Positions 9,201-18,169 of a DNA stretch of 32,971 bases are shown here, piece by piece (the first letter of the stretch is position 1; each line of letters starts with the position of its first letter). The translations under genes and the position numbers were made by a program. The notes beneath the pieces were generated by a model. That model saw only the letters and a list, made by a program, of their open reading frames with translations. It had not been told where the DNA came from and did not search any database. The DNA is from an uncultured Clostridia bacterium (GTDB lineage Bacteria; Bacillota; Clostridia; Oscillospirales; Acutalibacteraceae): NCBI GenBank assembly GCA_947593615.1, contig CANQDR010000026.1, positions 1 to 32,971 on the forward strand, written 5' to 3'.

Positions 9201-9693
9201 TTATGATATGTACCTCAAACTTCTCGGAGAAGCAGTCAGCGAGGAGCGAGGGGAAGAAAAGACGGCGGGCGACCTTGATTGTCTTATAGATATTTCTGTT
9301 GACGCGCATATTCCCGAATATTATGTTGAAAGCCTGACGCTGAGGCTTGACGTTTACAGAAGAATTGCAGATATAAGAACTATAGAGGATTCCGAAGATG
9401 TCAAGGATGAACTGCGTGACCGATTTGGTGATATCCCGCAGTCAGTTTTGGGACTTATCGACATTGCCCTTATAAGAAACAGGGCAAATACAATGGGAAT
9501 TTATGAAATCAGACAGAATGAAAACAACATTATGCTTTATGTCAAGGAAATAAAATCTCCCGAGGTTGCGGACTTGCTTATTGCCTTAAACGGCAAAGCA
9601 ATGCTCAGCGCAGGAAGCAAACCGTATTTATCGGTAAAATGCCAAAATAATGCTTCTTCCCTTGAAATACTAAAAAATATCTTTAAAATATAG
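6235..9693 (+). CDS. mfd: Transcription-repair coupling factor Mfd
   Basis: A DNA translocase that removes RNA polymerase stalled at lesions and recruits UvrA. The 1152-residue length is typical. The N-terminal UvrB-like region is followed by the CarD-like RNA polymerase interaction domain (about 492-550, starting ELSPGDYVVHNVHGIG). The helicase part has Walker A GDVGFGKT (646-653), DEEQ (747-750), TLSATPIPRTL and QLRGRVGRS. The RecG-like translocation motif ELRGAGNIMG and the C-terminal TRCF domain follow. It begins 105 bases after pth with AAAGGA upstream. No frameshift or missing motif was seen. Confidence 0.98.
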   Translation: MADKMNFLVEVLKNNSAFKSLLKNTKQGKSLCVSGLSAINKANIIYALCRLKGSMAFCVASNEKEAQTLCNDLCSMGLRAYVYPVRDLNFLDFQSKSHDYEHARLKVLLKLIDNECDVVISCIDAASQLTVPRKVLQDSTIVLEEGKELELDRAVRALTLLGYERFDAVDGSGQFSLRGGILDFFMPDSDYPIRAEFWGDEISDLSYFDLESQRRFKKADKIKLTPSTEIIMNDKNALADKIVHQANLLRSKNSAKAKEKLLSEAEMIRNGALIANADKFINQVYDKPESLFDYFSRDTLYFASEFSNIRDRGKAMDFQSSEMLKQGFEEGTLCRGFDRFTLTFNECIDIFNAHGTIVLENFVHGSTPINLSEIISFSSKQLTQWNGSYKQLTEDLNGLFTPQSCGVILSGTDKSAKNLCDTLQNDGYPAQYAENPREVNNGSLYVLPGALSAGFEYPSEKFFLITYGQTAYRPERKKKKKQKNGQEIYSLAELSPGDYVVHNVHGIGIFSGIRKIDTHGIIKDYIKIDYAKGDVLYVPVTQLDMVAKYIGPRENSNVKLSRLGSQDWQKAKARVKSSVKDIAKELIALYSARMKAKGYAFSQDNEWQRDFEASFEYEETPDQLTCCAEIKHDMERTAPMDRLLCGDVGFGKTEVALRAAFKCVADSKQCALLCPTTILAWQHYQTVTKRFEGYPIRVELLSRFRTAKQQKEILQRLKRGEIDMIIGTHRLVQKDVEFRDLGLAIIDEEQRFGVAQKERFKELCKNVDVLTLSATPIPRTLNMAMSGLRDMSVIEEAPQNRQPVQTYVLEHDNAVIHEAIRRELRRGGQVFYLHNNVETIESTANRILEAVPEAKIAIAHGKMKESELSEVWRRMIEQEVDVLVCTTIIETGVDLPNANTLIIENADCMGLSQLHQLRGRVGRSARRAYAYFTFRRSKVLTEIQQKRLAAIREFTEFGSGFKIAMRDLELRGAGNIMGAQQHGHMESVGYDMYLKLLGEAVSEERGEEKTAGDLDCLIDISVDAHIPEYYVESLTLRLDVYRRIADIRTIEDSEDVKDELRDRFGDIPQSVLGLIDIALIRNRANTMGIYEIRQNENNIMLYVKEIKSPEVADLLIALNGKAMLSAGSKPYLSVKCQNNASSLEILKNIFKI

Positions 9694-9722
9694 ATTTTTA
9701 ACTATAAAATTTTAATAAAATA

Positions 9723-9751
9723 TAGACAATGACGAAATTTTTGTGTATAAT
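9723..9751 (+). promoter_or_regulatory. Promoter of the PrsA-like lipoprotein operon
   Basis: TAGACA (9723-9728) and TATAAT (9746-9751) are separated by exactly 17 bases. The -10 is perfect and the -35 matches five of six positions. It lies 30 bases after the mfd stop and would start RNA about 65 bases before the lipoprotein ATG. Confidence 0.8.
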
Positions 9752-9822
9752 CATATAGTACGCACACTGAGAAAGTGTATTTAAGTGCAAAATGTAATTT
9801 TATATTAAGGACGGTAAAAAAT

Positions 9823-11010
9823 ATGAAACCCTATATGAAAATTGGTTCATTTTTAATGGCAGTTATGATGCTTTTCACAGTATTGTTTGCATCAGGCTGT
9901 ACTCCTGTAAGCCTTGACAAGGAATGGTCTTACAAAACGAGCGACAAGGAGCTTGCAATAGGCGTTTACATCTACTCGCTTGACACAGCTTATCAGCAGG
10001 CAAAGACATTTGCCGAGAAGCTTGACAAATATGATTCAACAAGCGACAGCTGGCTTGAAATGGAAATTACCGACGATGACGGCAAAAAGGAAGTTGCAAG
10101 CAAATGGATTAAGGAACAGGCAAAGCTTATGTGTTTAAGCTATCTTGTAGTTGACGAACAGCTCAGCAAAGAGGGCGTTGAAATTGACGAGAGCACTCTT
10201 GCCTCTGCTGACGAGCAGGCTGAAACCTATTGGAATGTAGGTCAGTATGCTGATTACGGATACGTTATGCCTATGAGCGACGAGTTAGAGCCTTACGGTG
10301 TTTCGCTTGACAGCTTTAAATACTGCACAACAGAGTATACTACAAAGTATCAGGCTTTGTTTGACAAGCTGTATAATGTAGGAGGCTCAAAACAGGTATC
10401 AGACGATGATTTAACAAAGTATTTCTTTGAAAACTATGTTGACTACAGCTATTTCTCAGTAAACCTCTACGATTCAACAACAGACGAAGCAGGTCAGTCA
10501 AGTAATGTTGCACTCTCTGATGCGGAAGCAAAAAAATTAACGGATGAGCTTGACGGATATGCAAAAGATATTAACGGCGGAAAGTCATATGACGATATGA
10601 TTAAGGAATATATGACTGCTAACAAAGTTGAAACAGACCCGTCAACATCTAATGTTGAAGAACTGGAAAAAAGTTCAATGGGTGATGAGCTTAAGAATGC
10701 TTTAAAGGAACTTGACAATAACAAGGCAACAACTCTTAAGGTAGGAAGCGGAGAAACAGCGGTTTACTATCTTGTTTACAAAAGAGATGTAAAAAATGAT
10801 GCTGAAGAATATATCGGCGACGGAACAAATCGTGCAAATGTGCTGTCTTCAATGAAATCGGATGAATTTGCAGATTATGTTGAAGGATTGACAAAGAACC
10901 TCAAGTACGAGGAAAATACTTCCGTAATTGACAGATATGACCCGAAGATGTTCTTTGTGGCAGAAGAACCTACAACAGCTGCGGCTGACAGTGATTCCAA
11001 GGCTGAGTAA
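9823..11010 (+). CDS. Secreted lipoprotein, probable PrsA/SurA-like foldase
   Basis: A 395-residue lipoprotein: a basic start (MKPYMK), a hydrophobic stretch and the lipobox FASGC with the lipidated Cys at residue 26. The rest is acidic and soluble. A SurA-N-like helical region is followed by a segment resembling a degenerate parvulin domain, with a motif of the type VGSGETAVYYLVYKRDV. Clostridial genomes often have a peptidyl-prolyl isomerase gene just after mfd, so I read it as an extracellular folding factor, but active-site conservation was not verified. The ATG at 9823 is preferred to the in-frame GTG at 9775 because AAGGACGG lies just upstream and the signal peptide begins there. The next gene starts 33 bases later and is probably co-transcribed. 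Confidence 0.7.
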   Translation: MKPYMKIGSFLMAVMMLFTVLFASGCTPVSLDKEWSYKTSDKELAIGVYIYSLDTAYQQAKTFAEKLDKYDSTSDSWLEMEITDDDGKKEVASKWIKEQAKLMCLSYLVVDEQLSKEGVEIDESTLASADEQAETYWNVGQYADYGYVMPMSDELEPYGVSLDSFKYCTTEYTTKYQALFDKLYNVGGSKQVSDDDLTKYFFENYVDYSYFSVNLYDSTTDEAGQSSNVALSDAEAKKLTDELDGYAKDINGGKSYDDMIKEYMTANKVETDPSTSNVEELEKSSMGDELKNALKELDNNKATTLKVGSGETAVYYLVYKRDVKNDAEEYIGDGTNRANVLSSMKSDEFADYVEGLTKNLKYEENTSVIDRYDPKMFFVAEEPTTAAADSDSKAE

Positions 11011-11043
11011 TCTGAATTTGAAGTTCAGAGGGAGGAGATTTGT

Positions 11044-11922
11044 ATGAGCAGACATTCAAAGCTGTTTACAGCTCTCTTATCAATAATATTTTGTTTTTCA
11101 ATATGTACGTTCACTCTTACTGTTTCTGCGGTTGATGCAGATAACGACGGTTATGATGATAATACGGGAGAGATAATAGTTACAGACCCTCCTTATACCG
11201 ACCCCGTTTATACAGACGATCCGTATGTTGAACCTGTAACTGATGAACCGTATGTTGAACCTGTAACTAATGAACCGTATGTTGAACCCGCAACCCAAGA
11301 ACCATATTACGAACCCGAAACAGAGCCATATTATTATGAAGAACCTAATGATAATAATAATTATAATGAAAATGAACAGAGCTCTGATTTATATGTAGGC
11401 GGCGGTCAAAGCTACGTTGAACCTCTTAGCACGGCGCCCTCTGCCGCACTTTATGATTCTAACCATATAATCGACGACAGTGTGCTTTCTAACGGCGACT
11501 GGAATGATATTGCGGCTAATCTGAAAAACGCGAGCCGCTCTGATGACGGCTCTGACGACTTCGGTTTTATAAAAAATAACGACAGCTTGGGCGACAACGG
11601 CGAATGGATGCTTATTGTAGGAATAATGTGCCTGTTGCTGAGTGCGGCAGGAATAGCATATCTTATTGTGTCATCTGTAATGCGTCGCAAGAAGATTGCA
11701 GGCGGTGCGTATTCATCAGGACAGTCTGCTGTTGCGGTAAGCAGTGCAGGCGGAAGATATCGTTCAAACAGCGATTATGACGACGGATACAGAGTTTCGA
11801 GTAAAGGCGCGCAAAAGAAAATCGACAGAAGCAGAAAGTATGATACTGCTGATGTTAAAATTCCTAAATCAGCTCAGGGAACAAGGTATAAAAACAGTTC
11901 TAACGGAAAACGATATAAATAA
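11044..11922 (+). CDS. Single-pass surface protein with acidic Pro/Tyr repeats
   Basis: I do not recognise a named family. The 292-residue protein has a signal peptide (cleavage near residue 29, VSA). Next comes DADNDGYDD, which matches a calcium-binding loop of the thrombospondin type 3 or EF-hand kind. A run of nine-residue repeats (xEPYVEPVT, about 59-95) and an Asn/Glu-rich linker follow. One transmembrane helix lies at about 188-212 (MLIVGIMCLLLSAAGIAYLI), then a basic Arg/Lys/Ser/Tyr/Gly tail of about 80 residues. The likely topology is outside repeats, inside tail. The GGGAGGAG ribosome binding site is strong. It follows the foldase-like lipoprotein, which may help it fold; that link is inference. 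Confidence 0.75.
   Translation: MSRHSKLFTALLSIIFCFSICTFTLTVSAVDADNDGYDDNTGEIIVTDPPYTDPVYTDDPYVEPVTDEPYVEPVTNEPYVEPATQEPYYEPETEPYYYEEPNDNNNYNENEQSSDLYVGGGQSYVEPLSTAPSAALYDSNHIIDDSVLSNGDWNDIAANLKNASRSDDGSDDFGFIKNNDSLGDNGEWMLIVGIMCLLLSAAGIAYLIVSSVMRRKKIAGGAYSSGQSAVAVSSAGGRYRSNSDYDDGYRVSSKGAQKKIDRSRKYDTADVKIPKSAQGTRYKNSSNGKRYK
11218..11325 (+). repeat. 27-bp tandem repeats inside the surface protein gene
   Basis: About four in-frame copies of a 27-base unit coding for xxPYVEPVT. The first two to three are nearly identical at the DNA level and the later ones have diverged (PYYEPET, PYYYEEP). Near-identity of neighbouring copies suggests recent slippage or recombination and possible length variation between strains. 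Confidence 0.8.
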
Positions 11923-11933
11923 TTAATTAAATT

Positions 11934-11980
11934 AAAGACCTCACTTGTTATTTATATAAAAACAAGTGAGGTCTTTTGTT
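11934..11980. terminator. Long-stem terminator between convergent genes
   Basis: A 16-bp perfect stem (11934-11949 with 11961-11976) and an 11-base loop end in a short T run on both strands (TCTTTTG rightward, TCTTTAATTT leftward). It follows the surface protein gene closely and lies about 50 bases beyond the leftward small membrane protein gene, so it may serve both directions. Confidence 0.85.
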
Positions 11981-12028
11981 GTACTAAACTTTTGTGTAAC
12001 CCTGACTTAAAAGAAATATCTCAAATGA

Positions 12029-12247
12029 TTAATTAAACCAACCTGTAAACATATTTATAAGATACATTACTAAAATTATTAATCCGATAAGAATTGCAGA
12101 AAGCAAAATTAAAATAATAACAGTAAGAAAAATCTGCAAAGTTTTGCTTATAATTTTGTTATTTATTTTATCAGTTAAGGCTTCAGCGATGGCTTCCATG
12201 ATAGTACCTAAGACTACTTCAACGAAAAACTCAATTATTATTTCCAT
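12029..12247 (-). CDS. Small hydrophobic membrane protein
   Basis: A 72-residue protein with no family I can name. An amphipathic N-terminal helix (about 1-25, rich in Glu, Ile, Val) and a short polar stretch (DKINNKIISK) are followed by a long hydrophobic segment (about 37-67), enough for one long or two short membrane passes. Its ATG overlaps the end of the upstream DUF896 gene by 17 bases, which suggests translational coupling; AAAGGCGA precedes it. The opposite strand is also open here, but the overlap arrangement and residue pattern favour this frame. Confidence 0.6.
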   Translation of the reverse strand: MEIIIEFFVEVVLGTIMEAIAEALTDKINNKIISKTLQIFLTVIILILLSAILIGLIILVMYLINMFTGWFN

Positions 12248-12467
12248 TATCTTCGCCTTTTTTGGTATAGGCCTGTTTAAACGGAACTACCTTGCCGTCC
12301 TTTTCCTTAACGCTTACATTGTCAAGCGTGCTGTCAAACTGTGCGCGTATTTCGCCAAGATAAATTTTATAAAGCTCTTTTTGCTCATTCTGTTCCTCAG
12401 GAGTAAGTCCCTGTTCACGTTTCTTTTTGGCAAGCTCATTAATTCTTGCCAACATCTTTCTATCCAT
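12231..12467 (-). CDS. DUF896 (UPF0291, YnzC-like) protein
   Basis: A 78-residue protein with the typical DUF896 start: ARINELAKKKREQGLTPEE followed by EQKELYKIYL. This family is a short helical hairpin; Bacillus YnzC is the structural model and its function is unknown (some members are SOS-linked). The ATG at 12467 is preferred to the one two codons earlier (12473) because GAGG lies seven bases before it and would overlap the earlier start. The C-terminal 20 residues are polar and variable. It has a good promoter just upstream and overlaps the small membrane protein gene. Confidence 0.88.
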   Translation of the reverse strand: MDRKMLARINELAKKKREQGLTPEEQNEQKELYKIYLGEIRAQFDSTLDNVSVKEKDGKVVPFKQAYTKKGEDNGNNN

Positions 12468-12496
12468 AACCATACCTCGTATTAATTAATGATATA

Positions 12497-12525
12497 ATCA
12501 TAGCATAAACTATGAAAAACTACAA
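12497..12525 (-). promoter_or_regulatory. Promoter of the DUF896 gene
   Basis: On the minus strand, TTGTAG (12525-12520) and TATGAT (12502-12497) are 17 bases apart. Each hexamer matches the SigA consensus at four or five positions. The predicted RNA start is about 20 bases before the coding sequence. Confidence 0.65.
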
Positions 12526-12544
12526 GCATCGAAAATGCAAATAA

Positions 12545-12583
12545 ACAGAAAGAGCCGGCGCATTTAAACTTTTGCGCCGGCTC
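12545..12583 (-). terminator. Terminator of the ilvBNC operon
   Basis: An 11-bp GC-rich perfect stem (12552-12562 with 12573-12583) with a 10-base loop is followed on the minus strand by TTTCTGTTTATTT. It lies about 20 bases beyond the ilvC stop codon. Confidence 0.88.
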
Positions 12584-12603
12584 CTTAAAAAGATAAAGTA
12601 AAA

Positions 12604-13764
<1,161 letters not shown>

Positions 13765-14256
13765 TTAAACCGAAACCGAAGCTGTACCTCTGTCAATGGC
13801 AACAGTTCCGGTTCTTACAATCTCACGGATACCATAAGGCTTTAATAAATCTATCAATGTATTTACACGGTTTGCACATTCGCAGTATTCAACCGTAACG
13901 CAGCTCTGAGCCACGTCAACAATTTTAGCCTGCATAATTTCAACCGTTTTTATAATCTCGGCTCTTTTGGCCGCAGCGCAGTGAACTTTTATCAAAATAA
14001 GCTCACGGCTTATAAAGTCACCGTCATTAAGGCGTTTAACCTTGATAACGGGAATAAGTTTATTAAGCTGTTTTTCAAGCTGTTCAACAACATACTCGTC
14101 GCCGTTTGCAACAATTGTGATTCTGGACACATTGGGGTCGTTTGTCACGCCTACGGCAAGAGAATCAATGTTAAAGCCTCTTCTTGAGAAAAGTCCCGAA
14201 ATCTTTGAGAGAACGCCCGCCTGATTTTCAACAAGTATTGATAATGTATATTGCAT
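13765..14256 (-). CDS. ilvN: Acetolactate synthase, small regulatory subunit
   Basis: Binds and activates the large subunit and gives it feedback control by branched-chain amino acids. The 163 residues begin with an ACT domain (LSILVENQAGVLSKISGLF, then FNIDSLAVG) and end with the ALS_ss C-terminal domain. It starts 12 bases after the ilvB stop, with GAGGTGAG upstream, so the two subunits are probably translated together. The symbol ilvH is used for the same family in other genomes. Confidence 0.97.
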   Translation of the reverse strand: MQYTLSILVENQAGVLSKISGLFSRRGFNIDSLAVGVTNDPNVSRITIVANGDEYVVEQLEKQLNKLIPVIKVKRLNDGDFISRELILIKVHCAAAKRAEIIKTVEIMQAKIVDVAQSCVTVEYCECANRVNTLIDLLKPYGIREIVRTGTVAIDRGTASVSV

Positions 14257-14268
14257 TTTCTCACCTCA

Positions 14269-15891
14269 TTAAATCGACGGAGTGTCGGGATAAACATTGC
14301 AGACAAGTATAAACGGTCTGTCTGACTTTACAATGCCTTTAATTATATTCTCGGCTTCCTCGTTTGAGCTTGCTTCAGCGTGGTCAATTCCGTATGCTTC
14401 GGCAATTTTCAGAAAGTCAGGGTCGCCCTGAAGAATAGTTGCAGAATGTCTGCCACCGTAGTTTTTATCCTGAAGTTCGCGTACCATTCCGAGGCGGCTG
14501 TTGCGCATAATTATGATTTTAATATTAAGGTTGTTTCCTGCAATTGTTGCAAGCTCATTCATACTCATCTGAAAGCTTCCGTCACCGCAGATAACTATTA
14601 CGTCACGGGTAGGTCTTGCAAATTTTGCTCCCACAGCGGCAGGAATTGAATATCCCATAGTTCCCATACCGCCGGTAGTCAGAAATCTGCCCTCGCGAAT
14701 ACGGAAATTGTTAGCGCACCAAATCTGATTTTGACCTACATCGGCAACAAGAATTGCCTTTGAGCGGAACATTGCGCTCAGATTGCCAACAAGAGTTCTC
14801 GGCTCAACAAATCCGTCAAAGACAGGCGGAGTTTTATACAAGTCCTTTTTCCAGGCTTTAACGGTTTCTCTCCATTCTTGGGGAACGGTAAAGTCGCCGA
14901 TACTGTCTATAAGCATATTCATAACATTGCGCATATCGCCTACAATCGGAATTTCTGTTTTTACATTCTTTCCGATTTCCGCTGGGTCAATATCAATGTG
15001 AATTACAGTTGTGTTTTCGCTCATCTGATGGGGAGCGGCAACGGCTCTGTCGCCAAGGCGTGCGCCGCATACCATTACAAGGTCGGCCTCGTGCAAAGCT
15101 CTGTTTGCCACAGCTTTGCCGTGAGTTCCCAGCATTCCCAGATACATTTCATGCTCGCTCGGCATAACGCCTATTCCCATCATAGTTGAAATAACGGGGA
15201 TTTTTGTTTTGTCGGCAAAGTCCTGAAATTTCAGCTTTATTCCTGAACTTAAAACTCCGCCTCCTGCAACAATAAGAGGACGTTTGCTCTTTGAAATTGC
15301 TTCAATTGCACGCTTTATCTGAATGGCATGACCCTTTGTGTTGGGTTTATATCCGATAATATTTACTTTTTCGGGATAAACAAATTCTTCGATTTCATTT
15401 TCCTGAATATCCATAGGAATATCAATCAATACAGGACCTTGCCTGCCTGTTGAAGCAATGTGAAAGGCTTCTTTGAATACACGGGGCAAATCCTCGGTTT
15501 TGTTTACAAGATAGCTGTGTTTAACAAACGGTTCGCATGCACCTGTTATGTCGGCTTCCTGAAAAACATCACGTCCGAGCAAATCGGTGCGTACCTGACC
15601 TGTAATTGCTATCATGGGAATTGAATCGGTGTATGCGGTTGCAATACCTGTAATAAGGTTAGTAGCTCCGGGACCGGAGGTGGCAACACAAACACCCGGA
15701 CGTCCGCTGCATCTTGCATATCCGCTTGCAGCGTGGGCGGCATTCTGTTCCTGACGAACAAGAATATGCTTTATTCCTGAATCATAAATTTTATCGTAAA
15801 AGGGGCAAATAGCTGCACCGGGATAACCAAAGACGACCGAAACGCCCTCAGCTTCCAAACATTTTACCATAATTTCAGCACCGCTAATCAT
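14269..15891 (-). CDS. ilvB: Acetolactate synthase, large catalytic subunit
   Basis: Thiamine diphosphate enzyme that condenses two pyruvates to acetolactate, or pyruvate with 2-oxobutyrate. The 540 residues hold the Pyr domain (FGYPGAAICPFYD, catalytic Glu48 in RQEQNAAHAA), the central FAD-type domain and the PP domain. The ThDP motif starts with GDG at 436-438 and ends with RNSRLGMVRE. GGAGGG is 11 bases before the ATG. It is the first gene of ilvB-ilvN-ilvC. The leader is short, about 65 bases, with no room for a T-box, so tRNA-dependent antitermination is unlikely. Confidence 0.97.
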   Translation of the reverse strand: MISGAEIMVKCLEAEGVSVVFGYPGAAICPFYDKIYDSGIKHILVRQEQNAAHAASGYARCSGRPGVCVATSGPGATNLITGIATAYTDSIPMIAITGQVRTDLLGRDVFQEADITGACEPFVKHSYLVNKTEDLPRVFKEAFHIASTGRQGPVLIDIPMDIQENEIEEFVYPEKVNIIGYKPNTKGHAIQIKRAIEAISKSKRPLIVAGGGVLSSGIKLKFQDFADKTKIPVISTMMGIGVMPSEHEMYLGMLGTHGKAVANRALHEADLVMVCGARLGDRAVAAPHQMSENTTVIHIDIDPAEIGKNVKTEIPIVGDMRNVMNMLIDSIGDFTVPQEWRETVKAWKKDLYKTPPVFDGFVEPRTLVGNLSAMFRSKAILVADVGQNQIWCANNFRIREGRFLTTGGMGTMGYSIPAAVGAKFARPTRDVIVICGDGSFQMSMNELATIAGNNLNIKIIIMRNSRLGMVRELQDKNYGGRHSATILQGDPDFLKIAEAYGIDHAEASSNEEAENIIKGIVKSDRPFILVCNVYPDTPSI

Positions 15892-15964
15892 TATGTTTTG
15901 TCCCTCCTATCCTTTAATTTTATATAGAAACACAGAAAATTTCCTGCATTTGCTTTTAAACTAC

Positions 15965-15993
15965 ATTATACAACAAACATATAAAAAAGTAAA
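15965..15993 (-). promoter_or_regulatory. Promoter of ilvBNC
   Basis: On the minus strand, TTTACT (15993-15988) and TATAAT (15970-15965) are exactly 17 bases apart. The -10 is perfect. The -35 touches the base of the upstream gene's terminator hairpin, so the two transcription units are packed back to back. Confidence 0.75.
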
Positions 15994-16014
15994 GGGCAGA
16001 ACCATATCTGCCCT
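15980..16014 (-). terminator. Terminator of the metal-exporter operon
   Basis: An 8-bp perfect stem (15993-16000 with 16007-16014) and a 6-base loop are followed on the minus strand by TTACTTTTTTAT. It lies about 30 bases beyond the ATPase stop codon. Confidence 0.82.
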
Positions 16015-16045
16015 AAATTTTTTATTAAATTAATCGTTTTTCGGT

Positions 16046-18139
16046 TTAGTTTTTTGAATTGCTTTTCAACAGTCTTGCGGCATACAGAACGCAGGCAACG
16101 CTTACTCCCGTGTCGGCTATTACAGACATCCACATTGCAGCAAGTCCGAGAGCCGCAAGAATTATTACGGCAGCCTTAATTGCAAGAGCGAAAATAATGT
16201 TTGTTTTGACTGTGTTCATAACCTTGCGAGAAATTTTTACAGCATTCGGAAGCTGACTGAGCGTACCGGATGCAAGAACAGCATCCGACGCTTCAATTGC
16301 AGCTTCGCTTCCAAATCCCATGGCAATTCCGCAGTCGCTTGCAGAAAGCACTGGTGCGTCATTAATTCCGTCTCCTACGAAACAAACACTTTTTGAATTT
16401 TGCTTCATCTGCTGAACAAGAGAAAGCTTGTCGGCTGGCATAAGCTCGGCATTGCAGCGGCTCATACCCAATTCTCTGCATACCTTTTCTGCGTTTGATT
16501 TTGAGTCGCCTGTAAGCATTACGGTGTTTTTAATTCCTAAATCTTTCAGCTTTGAAATTATATCTTTTGCTTCTTGCCTTACCGTATCGCTAACGCTTAT
16601 TGTTCCAATCAGGACGCCGTCATAAACTATAAATACAGACGAGTCATCATTTATAAGCTTTTGCTGTTCAAGGCTTAAAATTTTCATACTGCCGCATTCA
16701 ATTTTTTTGCCTTTATAACATGCGCTTGTTCCGTGACCTGCGTTTTCACTGTAGTCGGTAAATTCGGGCAGTTCAATCTTTGCCGCTTTTTCTTTGATTG
16801 CAGAAGCAATGGGATGAGTAGAATATTTTTCGCAGGCTGCGGCAAGCGACAGAATTTCATCCTCGCTGTACTCAGAAAGAGAAGTTATCTTATCAACACT
16901 TAGTTTACCGCTTGTGAGCGTTCCTGTTTTATCAAATACAAACGTATCAGCCTTGGCAAGAGCTTCAATATATTTTCCGCCTTTAATCAGAACACCTGTT
17001 TCAGAAGCCGCACCAATTCCCGAATAATAGGAGAGAGGAACTGAAATTACAATTGCGCAGGGGCAGGAGGCAACCAGACATACAAGAGCCCTATAAAGCC
17101 AGTCTGTAAATGCGCCGAGTCCGAGCAGGGGAGGTATAACAGCAATGACAGCGGCAATTATTATTACAATCGGAGTATATACAGAGGCAAATCTTGAAAT
17201 CAGTTTTTCACGCTTACCTTTTTGTGCGGCGGCTTCTTCAACAAGCTTTAAAATTCTTGTAGCAGTGCTGTCGCCGAATTCCTTTGTGGTTTCTATTGTA
17301 ATAAGATTACTTCCGTTAATTGCTCCGCTCATTACTTCGCTTCCTTCGCAGGCGTCAACGGGCAGGCTTTCGCCTGTGAGGGCGGAAGTGTCAAGAGTTG
17401 TTTTGCCGCTTGTAATAATTCCGTCAAGCGGTATTCTTTCGTATGGCTTTACAGCGATTGTACTGCCGATTTTAACGCTTTCGGCAGATATGATCTGTTC
17501 TGTCCCGTCAACAATAAGAGTTGCCGTATCAGGACGTATTTGTGCAAGTTTTTCAATGTCGCGGCGCGATGCGTCAACGGCTTTGTCCTCAATAAATTCA
17601 CCGAGAGAAAACAGTATGGTTACCATAGCGGCTTCAACAAATTCACCCAAACAGAATGCGGCTATTACGGCAACTGCCATTAATGTGGTTTCATCAATTC
17701 TCAGCTTTACGGCGTTTTTAAAACCCTTTATGAATATCTTATAACCTGCAAGCAGAGTAGCAATAACACTGAGAGCAAATATAAAATAATTGCACCAAAC
17801 AATATTTTCTGGAATAACAAGATGAACAGCAAATGCTGTAATTCCGAGAATTGCCGATATAATAAGATTAATAGTATCGGCGTTCATTTTTTTATTTACT
17901 TTATTAACTGAATTATTTTTGTTTTGACTGTTATCAACTACCGTTACGCCGTCTTCTATGCTGTTGCAAATTTGCTGAATTTCATTAAGAGTTCCGCTCT
18001 TTTCAGAATAAAAGCTTAGCAGTTTTGTGGCAAAATTAAAGCTTACACTTTCAAATCCGTCTGTTTCTGAAATTCTGGTTTCTATTTTTGAGGCGCAATG
18101 CGCGCAGTTAAGGTTTTCAAGAGTATAAGTGTATTTCAT
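16046..18139 (-). CDS. P1B-type ATPase, probable Zn2+/Cd2+ exporter
   Basis: A 697-residue metal-pumping ATPase in the cell membrane. An N-terminal HMA domain binds metal through NCAHC (11-15). The actuator loop has TGES (255-258). The transport site CPC is at 359-361, the phosphorylated Asp403 is in DKTGT, and GDGIND marks the ATP/hinge region. The last helix carries ADTGV, and the Lys-plus-Asp pattern there is typical of P1B-2 Zn/Cd/Pb pumps rather than copper pumps. I prefer the ATG at 18139 to the GTG at 18148, because AAGGGG abuts the GTG but is eight bases from the ATG. It is co-transcribed with the sensor 30 bases upstream. Zinc as main substrate is inferred from the sensor's metal site. 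Confidence 0.93.
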   Translation of the reverse strand: MKYTYTLENLNCAHCASKIETRISETDGFESVSFNFATKLLSFYSEKSGTLNEIQQICNSIEDGVTVVDNSQNKNNSVNKVNKKMNADTINLIISAILGITAFAVHLVIPENIVWCNYFIFALSVIATLLAGYKIFIKGFKNAVKLRIDETTLMAVAVIAAFCLGEFVEAAMVTILFSLGEFIEDKAVDASRRDIEKLAQIRPDTATLIVDGTEQIISAESVKIGSTIAVKPYERIPLDGIITSGKTTLDTSALTGESLPVDACEGSEVMSGAINGSNLITIETTKEFGDSTATRILKLVEEAAAQKGKREKLISRFASVYTPIVIIIAAVIAVIPPLLGLGAFTDWLYRALVCLVASCPCAIVISVPLSYYSGIGAASETGVLIKGGKYIEALAKADTFVFDKTGTLTSGKLSVDKITSLSEYSEDEILSLAAACEKYSTHPIASAIKEKAAKIELPEFTDYSENAGHGTSACYKGKKIECGSMKILSLEQQKLINDDSSVFIVYDGVLIGTISVSDTVRQEAKDIISKLKDLGIKNTVMLTGDSKSNAEKVCRELGMSRCNAELMPADKLSLVQQMKQNSKSVCFVGDGINDAPVLSASDCGIAMGFGSEAAIEASDAVLASGTLSQLPNAVKISRKVMNTVKTNIIFALAIKAAVIILAALGLAAMWMSVIADTGVSVACVLYAARLLKSNSKN

Positions 18140-18169
18140 TACGGTCACCCCTTAGAGCATGAAAAAATA

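Noticed and set aside
12144..12485. 113-codon plus-strand frame over the DUF896 and small membrane genes
   Set aside because: DUF896 is a recognisable family on the other strand and has a promoter and ribosome binding site. The plus frame has none.
15892..15992. T-box leader upstream of ilvB
   Set aside because: The predicted leader is only about 65 bases long, with no specifier hairpin, no T-box consensus and no terminator before ilvB.
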